A stretch of 64,000 nt of DNA from Phytoseiulus persimilis (GCA_037576195.1 CM075104.1:22584211-22648210), one strand, 5' to 3'; shown: positions 24,004 to 35,953, counted from the stretch's first letter. Numbers and translations are program-made. Notes: generated by a model from the sequence alone, not told the origin.

Positions 24004-24480
24004 GTCATGTTTGCGTTTGTACTCCATACTTTCTCCACAAGGCTGAATATCTGCACGAGTTCTGATCAGAGGGGCAACCGTCGGAGCTCCCTTCAAGTCG
24101 GACGAGGGTGGATGGTTTACCCTGAGGGCATCCGGAAATCGGTTATTCCGAGTGGTGGGCCGGACTTTCGTGAACTTGACAACAACAAAGTCCTTGCCGG
24201 AGGAAGTTCGTCAGGCCAACTGTCCCGGTGATAGTAGCTTGTGAGTATCTCAACACAAAGTTTGTGCTTCTCCCCCTCAGCAAAATGGCTCACCTCTGTC
24301 AACCAAGGGATGTTTCATGGCTCATTCCCGTGGAACGTGCTTGGAGTGGAATGCTGCGGAAGTGGAGCGTCAGACGTCGTCGAGCGCTTTCGAAAATGGG
24401 GCTCCCGGAAATGCTCAGGAGGGCTACAGAGGAAGGGCAAGATTGTTCGCCCTACCGAAAAGTGCTCGATCGGGTCACCT
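24004..24480 (+). pseudogene. Pogo/CENP-B-like (DDE_1) transposase remnant
   Basis: Fragments in several plus-strand frames follow the order of the DDE_1 endonuclease domain: an HKAEYLHEF-like stretch near 24,040, SGGPDFRELDNNKVLAGG near 24,150-24,210, then after a frame change KFVLLPLSKMAHLCQPRDVS and PVERAWSGMLRKWS at about 24,255-24,370, and PYRKVLDRVTSK at about 24,455-24,490. The last parts match the conserved LPPN-x-THLLQPLDV box, the W-x-x-L helix and the KVLDRL tail of pogo/Tigger/Jerky proteins. The key asparagine and leucine of that box are replaced, and stops and shifts interrupt it, so it is inactive. No terminal repeats were found. Confidence 0.78.
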
Positions 24481-24489
24481 CGAAGGGGC

Positions 24490-26640
24490 ACATGTCCTTC
24501 AAAAACTGGACCTGGACCAGCCGAAATCTAGACCAGCGGTCGGCACGCCCCCGGTTGACGGTATTGGGAAAGTTAGGCGTTAGCGTCCCGAAGAGGAGTT
24601 TCGATCTGATACTCAACTTTGCTCCCATTATCATTCATTCTCTCAAGTGTCTTCCTGAACAGTCCGAAGATGCATCGAGGGCGCGAGCATGTAAGGCGAT
24701 CCCCCTCTACAGCGCTTTCCTTCGAGCATCTCAAAGACAGTGGCAGTCGTTTCCCTCGTTAGGGATACACTACAACTTCGATTTTCTCAATCAATCGATG
24801 TAGAGAACGGTTGAAAAGTCTAAAGTTGGAAAAATCAAAGCTGTACCGTAGTATCAAAATTGGCCACCCCCTCCTCTCCGATACGCCACTGAGGTACATC
24901 CTCGTGAACACCACGCTGATCCGTGGGCAATAACGAACGTTCGAGGAGTCATTCTGCACTCCTCTCCAGGAGCAGCTCACCGATATACGATGTTGATGGC
25001 AGACAACATCCTAGAGGAGTAACAGCCCGCACCGAACTTTGTTCGCTCGAACCCTTTTATCGCAACCGGTGTTTGTGAGGAAATTTCAGGATCAAAATTC
25101 GAAACACAACCGGAGGTGAGGCTTGCGAGCTTCTCCAGCAAATGGCAGCAGCATTGGCATTCATCAAGTGATCGGCAAATGTCGAGATACGCGAGAGTGC
25201 GGCTCCCTGGAAGGGAGTCCTTTCTTCCTTCCGCTACATGCCTCGAGCTTGAATGCCCCCTGTTTTTCAGGGCTGACATAGGAAAAATAATTCTGCGGGT
25301 ACTCCTTTATTCCAAATGTGCATATTCTCGACTCTGAGTTCCGATGAGCCGAGAGTGATCAAGCCGTGATCTGAAGTACTGTCCGCTCATTAGCAAAGCA
25401 TTGCCAACACCTCTTTGAGACGGACGGAAGGAGTAAAGGCCTTAGCTTCACCCGGTCCGTGGTTGTATGCATACAGCCGGCTTTTGCATACGAATGGACC
25501 TGTATTTGAGAAAAGAAAACTCCTGATTCTCACCTGCGCTCACTCGTAGAGCGAACCACATTATCGAATCCGTAGTTCGACTTCGAATGAAATCCAGGAA
25601 AACCAGGACTGGTCACGGCTCTATCGAAACCCACCACAGCAGCGGAAGGAGGTTTCATGGGGAGGTGTTGTTCTACGATCGTACGGTCCTGGATGTCTCT
25701 CGGAATATTCCGCTGTTTCCGCGGAAAATCTCATCAGTTTCGTGTTTCTGCTCCCTGATTCTGAGTCTTTTGTTCCTCCCCTCCCCTTTATTCCTACATC
25801 ACAGGCTCCCTTCCAGAAACCAATCCGATTCCCTGGAGGTTCAATCAGCCTGTGGGGATGGGGGGATCTTCAGCGAGATCGAACTACGGTCCGGTACTCC
25901 AGTGGATTGTTTTCGACCTGGCAGTAGATGTTCGCACGATCTATGGATCAACGAATGTTTGTTCCGTTCGGAGGAGTGCCCGCCGCTTCCTGACATTAGC
26001 CGTTTCAAAAAAAAACTCGATCAGGCGGCCTGCCCCTCAGTTTCAGCCTGGATTCCTGGAGCTGGGTGCAGAGCCCGAGCGCCGATACTGCGTCCTATTG
26101 CACAGGCACTCTGAGGTGTACATACATAACTGGCACCGATTGTCACTTCTCAGGATGATTGTTGACTATTCCTCCATCGTTTCTGATAATCGATAGAAGC
26201 TTCCAACGGAAAGCTTCACCGTTGCCTGCGTGACCTGAGAATCATGTACATATTCTGAATCAGGGAACGAGCCATGGACCAACTGCCACGGCGTTCTAGT
26301 CGTTCATCGCTGTTTTCGCTATCTCTCTATTCGCGATCGGTCCCTCTCGAGATTCACATGCGCAACGGACCCCGTGAAGTGACAGAAGGAGACCGCCTCT
26401 AAACTGAAATTATTCGGTGTGAAACTCTCTGAAGGGCGAACCGAGACAGGAACGGATCCCCGTCAGGTGGAATGGATTTCGAAACATACGAAAATATGGT
26501 GGGTTTTAGAATAACCTGGGAGGATTCTCTAGAGCACGGTCGCACCTACTCTTATTCCCCTGATGGCATGGAGAATACAGTGTGAAATGATAGCGCATAT
26601 GACCGACAAGTTCATTGTGCACGTTCGGAATCAACGAGGA
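24490..26640. other. Intergenic stretch, nothing supported
   Basis: A 175-residue plus frame at 25,587-26,114 and an overlapping plus frame at 25,852-26,196 are both protein-like in places. I could not decide a frame or find a family. Confidence 0.35.
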
Positions 26641-26979
26641 ATCAACGAGGGATTGCGAAAGTCATGAGCTTTGCGGGGCTGAGAAGAATGGAAAGGGCTC
26701 GAGATTGGTGTTTTAAAATATTGCTCGGGAGCGCTCCGACCGGGAGGCTGAAGCCAACGTTTGCCTCCGGGGTATGCTGAATCGCGGAGAAGTCAGCCAC
26801 CGGACGGCCTATTGTTTCCGTGCTCGAGAGAGTGTTTGCACAGAGAGGGTGCATTGGCTGCGACGACGACGAGTAGCAAACGACGGTGTTCCTCGAGCGC
26901 AGCCGCACGAAGCGTAATGCCGAGCATTTTATAGACTGTCTGAAGTTGGTCAGGACACTCGGGCCTGAATTGTAGCAGT

Positions 26980-27602
26980 CGGGAGACCTGAGTGAGACGA
27001 GTTTCACGACCATAACGAGTGCGATTATCAAAACGCCGAAAATATGCAGTTCCTGGAAAGGCTGAAACTTTTCCGGGAAGGATTTCTCGACGAACCACGA
27101 TCACGAGCCGGATACATCAAGCCCAGTGAATATCGAGTTCAATCGTGGGGAAATGACTATCTATCGTTCTCGTAGGGAGGAAGTTCAGCTTTTGAATAAT
27201 GATCGCCGATACTCGGAACATCCTCGTCCGATGCGAATGGTAACGGTCGTTCATCGACCGGATGAACGCGATCTGCTCAAAACGAGTGAGGATCTGCAGG
27301 GGAATGCGTCAGCGGTTTCTCGTTTCCCAGGCGTCTATAATCCGCCTGACCTTGTCCACTTTCTGCGAGCGTTTGTTCGTGCTCCGGGGCTGAATCGCCT
27401 CCTCGAGCGTTCCCACACCCACGAGCATTATTTTCTCTCGCCAGCCGTGAAAGCGTGTACTCCTTTAGAACTGTATTCATACACGGCGGCAGATTTCGCA
27501 AACTTGGTCATTCCTAATGGGCGAACACTGAAAGTGCGAACTGCCGGCGGCGAAGTGTGTTTAATCGCTCTCGCGGTGCAGCATGTGGAGGGTCTGTCAT
27601 GA
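26980..27602 (+). other. Unassigned protein-like open frames
   Basis: Two neighbouring plus-strand frames look coding by composition: about 26,999-27,176 with NMQFLERLKLFREGFLDEP and AGYIKPSEYRVQSWGNDYLS, and 27,126-27,602 (158 residues) with FPGVYNPPDLVHFLRAFVR and ANLVIPNGRTLKVRTAGGEV. No splice pair joins them obviously. They might be one frameshifted gene or two exons, but no family is recognised and minus-strand frames are also open. Confidence 0.25.
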
Positions 27603-27609
27603 TCCACCT

Positions 27610-29479
27610 CTACCAGAGGGCTTTTTTTCTGCACGAGGCGGAGTTCTTAATCGGTGAGGGAGTCTTTTCAGATTCGAACATCCATTCACCGTTCCGAAGG
27701 ATTGAGTTCCAGCCACGGATGGCAAGTGAAGATTCGGCGTACCTACATATATTGCACGGTGTAGAATGCTCGCTAATTGAATCAGCGTTTGATCACGGCA
27801 CTGATTTTCGCGTTCGAACACACATCCGGCGTTTTTCAAGCGCTATAGAGCCCCGATTATGTCATCGATTCCTATCCCGACCCCGATAATTTCCAGCACT
27901 CGGATTTCAACGTCAATTATTCAAACCATTTCTATCCAAACCCCGATAATCTTCACTCTGTGAGACAGGCCGGAGGGAGTTGACTGGAAGCGTGTTTTTA
28001 GAGGGATTTACGATCCCGAACAGCCGCTAGTCCGAAGAGGAGCATTCGAGGACGATTCGATCCTTGGCCAGAGGAGCTCGACCCTCAATTTTGAAAAACC
28101 TCAGAAGATGAACATGAACACTTGCTTTCGAACCGTGATTGGTCAACTACGATCGGAAAATCAATGTTTTTCCCATGATCATAGCCGAGCCCTTTTCAAG
28201 TGGTTCACTCGAAAGTGATCCCTGGGAATCCCGATGTGGAACCGGAATTCGAGGGGGAAGTTTGTCTCGAGACACAGCCATTTAGTCCGCAGGAGACGGA
28301 CTAAAGCGAAGATGTAATGAACATTCCCACGGATTGGTATGAGAGAGCGTTTTCGCCGGGAGTGAAGAAGAGTCAGGAGCTCACAGGGAACCGAGGCAAA
28401 GTCTTCCTCCGTCTGATCCATGCACGTCCCGCCTCTAACGGTATTAATTCGAAAAGCCGAGAAATTTCTCGGCGTGATTCATTCGACTCCACAATTTACA
28501 TCCCTCTTGCATGAGTACATCCAGTCATGGATTGCTGTCATCGAAGCGGGTGCCTCTTGTCCAGTACCGCCGCGTAGAATGACGCGCATTTGAATGCGAT
28601 GAAGAACTTATCCAAGCTAATCAACTGATGAGAACGAACATCGATCGCGAGTCGTTACTACGGAGAGGAGTTGGATCGCCTCGTGCGCTAGTGAATCGCC
28701 AGTTCTCAACGGATTCTGGATTTTCAAAATGGGCTCGATTCGTCCTCCATCCCTGTATAAGACGAAACCAATAGCGCACGGATCCAGCTTATACTCAAAC
28801 AACTTGTGAAGTTCAACTTGTGAAAAGATCACTCTTCATTCCCCCTCATTTTGGTCTCTCCGCAGAGCCGCCCGTTGCTCACCGGAGAGGCGGTTTCAAG
28901 GATGCTTCCGACAGAAAAAAGGGTCATTTTCGCGCGGTGTATCCGAAAACCTGTGGGTTCTTATTCAACTTATCGACCCTGATTCGATCGAACATTCTCG
29001 GTTAGGGAGAGGCATGATGAAAGTGTGATCAGGGAGTCACCGGTGCAGTGCGTTGCTTTGATGATCGGTGGAGTGTAATTTTTTCGAGTTCTCTGAGTTC
29101 GCGCTGCATCCGGTGGTGAGTGCATTTTGGAGAGGGATGGGAGACGAATCGAACCCATGTTGAAAATCACGAATTGAGAATTGGCGATTCACGGGCCTGT
29201 TGAAGTTGGGAGTCGGAACAAAGTGGAAAGGCGACTTCGACATGTTCTAGAATCATAAACTCGAGAATTTCAGGAACGAGAACTGAAGAGACACACCTCT
29301 GAAACGGAAGCGGCCATGCGTGCACATGAAACATCCAATTAAAATCAGATGCGTCTTTTAGGCGGCAATCCAACCGAGGAAACAGACTTGAAAAATATCC
29401 ACAAGCGGCTGAGGAGAGGAGAACGACCATGATCGTCGCTCACGTCACAGCCGGGCCCTTCCTGAGCGGCCTCGTTGAA
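27610..29479. other. Intergenic stretch, nothing supported
   Basis: Short open frames only. Near 27,860-27,960 CCCCGATAAT occurs twice (about 27,880 and 27,940), which is a minor local duplication. Confidence 0.35.
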
Positions 29480-29699
29480 GATCATTGAAGTGGTTCTCAA
29501 AATGGTCGATTTGGACCAATGAGTTATATCGACGACCATCGATGCCGTAAGGCGATGCTCGACGTCGCGAGGAACCTGGTATCACCTTCCTGAATACCGG
29601 AAAGCATGGTCAGATGTGCCCCGGGGTGATCTCTTCAAACCAGTAATCAGCCGTCTACCCCCAGGGATTCATATGGACCACTCTGAGAACCATCATTAT
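29480..29699 (+). mobile_element. hAT-type MITE, copy 3, diverged
   Basis: The left end reads AGTGGTTCTCAAAATGG from about 29,488. The right end reads CTGAGAACC, with the last bases lost or changed. Between them are GGTATCACCTTCC, CCGG-AAGCATGGTCA and CCCGGGGTGAT, which follow the interior of copies 1 and 2. ATCATT flanks both sides (29,481 and 29,692) and may be the remains of the target-site duplication. It is clearly older than copies 1 and 2. Confidence 0.72.
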
Positions 29700-29703
29700 G
29701 GGT

Positions 29704-30079
29704 ATCAATGAGTCAGAATATCACTCGTCGAAAGTGCGAATCATCCGAATCACAGCGTTCTTCGTAAAAATCAAGGCGTCTTGAATTCCCCGGAAAGCTG
29801 TAGAAATCACAATGTAAATCACCGCCAAAAAGTTAGGATACACCCCATTTTAGATCGGAAACCAAACATATGGTAGCACCTGAGATATCCGAGGTCCCCC
29901 GATCGGGAAGAGCAACATACACCAAGCGACTTCGTTGATGGAGCTTCGTTGCTATCATTACTTCGACGGGCAATTTGTTCAATCGCCCGTGAAAGGTTGA
30001 AGAGCAGCTTCATGAATCGTCGCAGGATAACGGTACGCCCGTGATTCATCCTTCTCAAAATGACTAAGCTTGGTACCGA
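29704..30079. other. Gap between MITE copy 3 and Tc1 fragment
   Basis: It may include further Tc1 sequence, but no motif was recognised. Confidence 0.3.
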
Positions 30080-30310
30080 ATTTTAGATCCCCATCTTCAT
30101 TGGGTCTAACGAAACGATCATTAGGAACCCCGTGGTGGTCAGCTCTCCGGAATCGGGTCTCATGGTCGCGCGAACACGTTTCATCCTGCTCGTATCTTTA
30201 TCCAAGACTTCGTTCGCGGTTTCTGCCCACCACTCTCGGAGGACACCCCACAGTATGTATGGATTCGTGACCGGGGTGCGGTGTATCGGGATAGGGTCGG
30301 GACAACGACG
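30080..30310 (+). pseudogene. Tc1-like transposase remnant, middle part
   Basis: Plus-strand frames contain RNRVSWSREHVSS (compare the R-x-WA-x-EH-x-W segment before the first catalytic aspartate of Tc1 transposases). After frame changes come SFAVSAHHSRRTP and TPQYVWIRDRGAVYRDRV, which fit the DESRF-x-dGR-x-YVWRR-x-GE-x-Y block. The DES triad itself is not intact. It is inactive. The C-terminal part of the same kind of protein lies next to it on the other strand. Confidence 0.6.
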
Positions 30311-30374
30311 TTGAGACTCGAAGAGTGGAAGAACAAGGGAGTATCTAATCGAAGATCACCACTCTTTTCACAGC

Positions 30375-30645
30375 GTCGCGGGAAACGCTTCGTTGTACTT
30401 GATTGTAGGACACAACACGGGGCATACCGGATGTCTCGATCCAGATAACCTCGAAGCAGCTCGATGGGATTCAAGTGAGGGGTTCGCGGAGGCCGAGTCA
30501 TGATCTCCCGTTGTTGTATGGACTCCTAGAATCAAGGATAATCTCGGCTTACAGAGAGTGAGCTCAGGGTCCTCATCCTGCTGGAATGGATGGCCCGACC
30601 GATCAGATCCCACATGATATCGTTTCGCTCTGATATGGAGCTTGC
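30375..30645 (-). pseudogene. Tc1-like transposase remnant, C-terminal part
   Basis: Minus-strand frames contain HVGSDRSGHPFQQDEDPELT (30,640-30,570), matching the FQQDNDPKHT box with the second catalytic aspartate. After a frameshift comes MTRPPRTPHLNPIELLRGYL (30,501-30,440), matching WPPQSPDLNPIE-x-LW-x-x-L near the C-terminus. The final Asp/Glu is kept in NPIE, but the Trp of the WPP box is Arg and there is a frameshift, so it is dead. Its orientation is opposite to the middle part at 30,080-30,310. Confidence 0.82.
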
Positions 30646-30649
30646 GAAT

Positions 30650-32943
30650 AATCTCCAGGGGCGGGGGGGTCGTGTCACGAACAAAGGCGTCGGAACATTC
30701 AATCAGTGGATATCGGAAGATGGTGCTCCAGGGAATTCTTGACAACTCTCGGCTTGGATGGGAAAATTCGCAGATACTGTCCTGGTCTCGAAGAGGGCTC
30801 GCGGAAGCCCGCATTTTCGGTACTGCAAGCCCACGGTCTATGGATTGCGCGAGTCACCGCAATAGGGAGCCCGCGAATGGAAACCGCGCGCATCGTTGCG
30901 GGCTCAATGGAGCTCGCCTCCGGAATATCGACTATCACTAGCACTCAGCGGGAGTTGATGATGGTTATTTGAATAATTATTGCAACGCGGGCTCTTGCGG
31001 TCAAAGGCCCGCAGGTTTGGCTCACCGGCCTGACGCAGCAGTTGCGGACGCCCGCGAGCTTGCGGTCCTGAAAATGCGGCCTTATGCGAACCCCAGTCGC
31101 GACCGAGTCCCAGCCCTTAGCCTGGCTCGCGAGAAACAGACTAGGGACGAGGTACAGTTCGAATCTGATGATCCTGTTCCATGCTCAGACGGAGCTCTGG
31201 GGAAGAATCACGCTCTCTAGCAAAGTTGGGCATAATCATGATTTTGATTGTGAATAATAACCATAATCGAGTTATGATTTTTTCGGAGTGCGAGGAGAGG
31301 TTCCCGAGATCGATCTGACCTCTTTGGCGTCCGTGGAGGTGATTCCGGGGGCGACGGCGTCCTGGTGACTTGCCTGAAAGATGGGAGAGGCGACAACGCT
31401 CGATTCTCCCAGCTGAGCTCTCCCAGACGGTTGACCATGTATTGGTTTCATTTTCTTGAACAGAACTTCTCTTCCGATTCATGCAGTGTTATTTCACTCA
31501 GCAGACAAACAGTTCCCATTCACCCCCGCCTATGAGCTCTTGCTATCTCAAGTGGAGATACAAATCTGCGGATACGGCTAAGATCGAAACCGTTTTTGGA
31601 CCTCACCGGTCACGACGCAAGTCTGGAAGCACTCCGATCGACTCAACTTGAAGCGTTGAAGTCGAAATCACAACCGACTCGACTTCGAGTGGATCCAAAA
31701 GAAAGCTTGAACGTTGCTCGAAGGGAAATTCGGAGATAGACGTGAAAAACTGAAGAAGCGTCACCCGCGCGGGGCGCTCGGCTCTCGGAGCTAGAGCATA
31801 CAGAATTCAACATCTCTACCATTCACTCAGAGATTTCTTTCGAGACTCATTATGCCGGTATGACAGCTTACGGTACCGCATACGACATCTGGGTTCAGAG
31901 TTCGCGAGTTATAACGGAGTACTACGTGGGTTACTCTGGGGTAGTCTCGAAGCTTCGGGAGGGAACTCGAAATCTAGCAATCTAAAATTATTCCTCATCC
32001 CTCAACAACATATCCCGTGCGAACCGCGAAGTTCTGTGTTCCATCGTGGCGGCAATCAGCAGCAAATACAGCAAGACAGGGATTGCAACTCTCTGGAGTG
32101 CCTGGGCGCCTCAATCACTCGAGCCAGGCAGTGAAGAGCGCGGAGTTCTCGGAGTTTCGGATTCAGACGATGGAGCTCGAGGGCGCCGAGAATCCACTAC
32201 CGCGCATCTTCGATACAAGAACAGTTCTCTGAAACAGATCCGCCACGGTTATTCCCCCCATCGAATTCCGACATGCGAACTGGAATGGAGCAATAACGTC
32301 AAGTTTTCACAGAATGCTCACAACGACATTGCTGAGTTCTGGATCTGGGGTCTTCAATTGCCGTGTATTCTGCTTTCGTCAACAGGTTCTCCCCGCGCCA
32401 GGGACTTCGTAAGGTCAGTGTGTTTCCGAGCAAAGGTTGCGAAGCGCGCGCACCTGTGCCACTCCCGCGAATCTTTGCACGCATATTGAAACGAGCCAGC
32501 CTTGGGAATTGGTTCATGTTCAAACCCACAACCTCTTCACGAGCCTCCTTCTGGATGCTGGGTCGCAGAAAAACCTCTCAGGAGTGGCGCTCGCTTTCAC
32601 CGGCGATTCCGCTCGAGCGATAGTCTGGAGTTGACCATTATTCGTTTTGGAACCCGTGAGTGACAATCTATACTCATTTTGAATGAATAACCGACTCCGA
32701 GCATCCGAAAGCGGAAATCAGATATGCAAAGTTTTGAGGAGAGAATTGCGGGAGAAATAGTCTTGTTTGTCACTGAACCACTGGATGTCAGCAGGACAGT
32801 TCGCCTCACCATTGTTTCTTTGATTCGGGGATTGCTGTGCTCGAATGATTGTACTCAGGGTGTGAAACTACTTCAACCCCTCGCAATGAGAGCACCAATC
32901 TCAAGTTCACCCGTGCGATAGGAGGGCTCATTCGCTCTCCATT
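30650..32943. other. Intergenic stretch, nothing supported
   Basis: Open frames up to 147 residues (32,046-32,489, plus) have no recognisable domain. No repeats were placed. Confidence 0.35.
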
Positions 32944-32949
32944 TTTATT
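32944..32949 (-). terminator. AATAAA poly(A) signal for the inhibitor-2 gene
   Basis: A canonical hexamer on the minus strand (TTTATT on plus), about 30 bases beyond the stop codon of the inhibitor-2 gene. Confidence 0.6.
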
Positions 32950-32977
32950 CCCAGCCAGTTGAGAGCTAGATGGAATG

Positions 32978-34027
32978 CTACTTCTCCTCCGCTCCTGGTT
33001 TGCCTTTGATTTCATCCGCAACCATCTTCTTCCGAGCTTTGCTTTTCGGCTTGATGGCTCCCTCGTTTGCATGCTTGAGATAAGCCTCAACCTGAGGGTC
33101 TTTCGTCAGGAAGATCGCTTTTGCCATTCCTGCGTAATGTTTTCGTCGCATTTCTTCAAATTTGGTTTTCTGGTCGACCTTCAAAATTTTCCGAATGCAC
33201 TTGAACAAGTTCTCTGCGTATTCAACATCAAGCCAAAACGATATTTCATCTTCCTCGCTCCTAAAATACCTCTTGCTTCTTAGAGACGGCAGAAAGATTG
33301 GACAATTTTCGCCGAAGCTCCTCTATGTCCACGGACAAGTTCTTCTCCCCAACTGAAGATCTCTCGAACGGCGTTTTAGGTTCGTCGATCGTCATGAAGC
33401 CGTAATCCTGGTTGAAGAGATGAACATAAGTCTAAGGGATTCCCCCCCCATCCCCCCCCCCCCCCTCCCACATATGACTCTAATTCTTTGCAAGCCTCGG
33501 AGGATTTCGGAGTGAATGAGTGATGGGCTGGAGAGACAGGCCTAGCCGATTCTCGTTCGCGCTCGCTTGTGAGAGCGCATCGAGAAATGTTTTTTTTTTT
33601 CCAACAGGACGAGTCTGCTTGGCGATCAAATTTCGTCATGATTCAGCTTATTGTTCGCAAAACTCGTCCCCCTCATTCGCCTTGACTTGCGCCCTTGTCA
33701 GAGGTAACCCGACCTTCCTACTGAGAAATGAAGGGGCTCGTTGCTTGCAGTTTCAAGGAAAAATGCACATGAATTCTATAACGGGAGCAGCTCAAAGGAG
33801 CAGGGGAGTTTTATCGTGCACATTTCAGCTAGGTTGCTTCAACAGCTCACGCAGGTACCGCAGAATGTGTCCGTCGTCGTCGAGAAGTTTACCTTCTCCG
33901 GTGGATGATGAGTCGCCTTGATATTGTCCTCATCCCAACGAATGTGGGGGACATCAGATCTGTTTTGAGATTTCAGAGCCGGTGATGCCTTGCGTGTGCT
34001 CGAGCTCGAAGATGTGAGGGACGACAT
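32978..34027 (-). CDS. PPP1R2: Protein phosphatase 1 inhibitor-2 (PPP1R2/I-2) homologue
   Basis: Three exons: 34,027-33,893, 33,407-33,270 and 33,178-32,978. All junctions are phase 0 with GT-AG ends, and together they give 157 residues. Exon 1 ends IRWDEDNIKATHHPPEK. Exon 2 starts DYGFMTIDEPKTPFE, so the two join into the signature WDE-x-NI-x-AT-x-HP-x-x-KDYG-x-M-x-IDEP-x-TP of this family. T57 in PKTP corresponds to the GSK3 site. Exon 3 carries KFEEMRRKHYAGMAKAI (residues 97-113), the helix that inserts into the PP1 active site, with the HY pair kept. The family binds PP1 catalytic subunit and blocks it. The usual N-terminal GILK-type docking motif is not seen; ASPALK stands near that place. 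At 157 residues it is shorter than the roughly 200 of animal homologues. The ATG at 34,027 follows an earlier in-frame open stretch without another ATG. Confidence 0.92.
33442..33465 (+). repeat. Poly-C tracts (8 and 14 C)
   Basis: C8 at 33,442-33,449 and C14 at 33,452-33,465, inside intron 1 of the inhibitor-2 gene. Confidence 0.9.
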
Positions 34028-35874
34028 TCGCTGTTTTGAATCACATTCGTTATCTTCGTCAGCATGAGACGAGGGTTTCGGTATAATACAGCTCCTCGCC
34101 TCCCAGCTCAAGCCCAAAATCGGGGATCCTGATACGCCAAGAAGGAGTCCCTGTGTTTATTGATTCGAGCAGTCGTTATCTGTCAGAAGAACAAGTGGCC
34201 TTGATTTGAAAAGCCGGAACCAACTCAGAACGGTCGAAATTGTGGAAACCCTCTCTGTCCCACCCAGCGATCGGTGAAACGTGAGCTGCCTTTGCTGAAG
34301 GCTTCCACAGTCGTCCGCTTGGCGGAGCTCACCTGCCGACGAACAGCAACGCGGAGACAAGAACAAAACGAGATTAAAGGCAGCTGCCACGAGGAACAGA
34401 GCCGGAGCTTCACCCGTCGCTCTGTGTCCTCTTGCGGATCGTTTCGCTCTCCCTCGTTGTCTCCCACCATGTGATACAGATATCGACAGTGGGAAAGAAG
34501 GCGTTCGTTGATTACCTCTGGATGCAAAAAGCCCCAGACGGTGAGCGAGATAACCCAAGTGAACTCAGTGCGCGCGAATTCTAGTTTCGCCCACGAACCG
34601 AATCTCCGCGATCGCTTTGTCCGAGTAGAGCAATGGGCCACCAGCCGAGCTCGATCTGAATACGCATATCCGCGATTTAATCTTCGATCGTTGTCGTCGA
34701 GCAGCCCTCGATAGAACTACCAAATCTGTTGGACGTGAAGCCGGCCCCGACTTTATGAGCTCCCGAGAATGCATCCCGGGGGCAGTTCAAGGTCAGTCGC
34801 GAAGGTTCGATCAGAAGGCACCGGCAGTTAGCTTATAACACATCAAGAGGATAGGGAAGGCGAATCGGAAAAGCGAAACGGAGCTCAGCTCTCCCTTGAC
34901 ATTGATGATACGACCGAAGTCGCACGCCGCGGGGAGTTTTCGGTGCGATGGTCACCAACGGCGCACGACTCTTGATATGATCCGGGGCGTGTTCAGTGAC
35001 GAGCGAGTATCAAGAATGTTGCGGGTTCCGCCAGGATCTGGGAAGCGTCCCGCGTGAGTGCTGGAGCTGAGGAATTCGGCATCCATAGATGAATCCTCCT
35101 ACCATTCAACAAGAGTCGGTCAATGATGGCGCAAAAGAACCAATCAGCGCATTCTCCGGAGATCACCACCTACTCCTTCTGGGAGCCAATCTCCTCGTTG
35201 AGGACACGAGCTCAGAAAGAAGAAGCCGAAGGAACATCGGTCTATTCGCATGAGAAACTCACATTGAATGAGGAGGGCTGTGAGTGGTATCTCAAGTTCA
35301 AGGATAGTGATATTGTCGGCAGCGTCATGTTTTCTGGAAGATTTTCGAATTTCCGTCCGAAGTTAAGAAGATGATTCTTTTACTGAGAGCTCAGATTCTC
35401 TGATAATTTTACGCTCTCGAGCGTTCAGATAGCGCATTGCTATCTGACCGATCTGTCCGCGCATCCGCGCATCCACCATTTGACCATGGATTGATAGGAG
35501 AATTGCCAATGCGACTTGAGTTCGGAAGAAAACGCGAAAATTCCGACCGATCCCCGACCTGGAAGGGGCACGTCACACATTGCGGAAACTTCTCGTCAAC
35601 GAGACCTTCATTTCTCGAGAGCTTGGTGGCGTCAGAAAAAAGTTCGTGATGTGTCAACGAGAGCAACGGGTGATTTCAGCTCGAAATGGGAAGCCTCCTC
35701 AAGCCGTATTTGCCAGGAACTATTACCCAATTGGGATTCGGAGCTCGATTTCCCGTCGAAATTAACGAATGCTGGATCCTGAAACTTCGCGAAGATGTGA
35801 GCAGAAAACTCCGTTGTGATCCTGAACGCCTGGTCCTGTGGACAGATTGCAGCGCTGCCAGACAGACGATCGGG
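34028..35874. other. Upstream region of the inhibitor-2 gene, no further gene supported
   Basis: Several open frames of 60-138 residues on both strands near 34,157-34,774 and 35,400-35,907. A frame with PERLVLWTDCSAARQ at 35,816-35,865 recalls the WTDS of BEL/Pao RNase H, but the surroundings do not fit. Confidence 0.3.
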
Positions 35875-35953
35875 AAGTTCACCGCAAATCTCATGCGTTG
35901 TCAATGACAACGCATGAGATTTGCGGTAAACTTGTTAATGACAACTTGTCATT
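35875..35953. repeat. 29-bp near-perfect hairpin plus adjacent 8-bp palindrome
   Basis: Arms 35,875-35,903 and 35,905-35,933 are reverse complements over 29 bases, with one mismatch and a one-base centre. The inner 23 bases of each arm match perfectly. Immediately after, AATGACAA and TTGTCATT (35,937-35,944 and 35,946-35,953) form a second one-base-centre palindrome and share the TGACAA word with the first. No function is known. A template-switch or foldback mutation would make such a structure. Confidence 0.93.

Noticed and set aside
35686..35907. A plus frame with LVLWTDCSAA resembling the WTDS of BEL/Pao RNase H
   Set aside because: Only one short motif fits. Neighbouring integrase or protease motifs are absent and the opposite strand is equally open.
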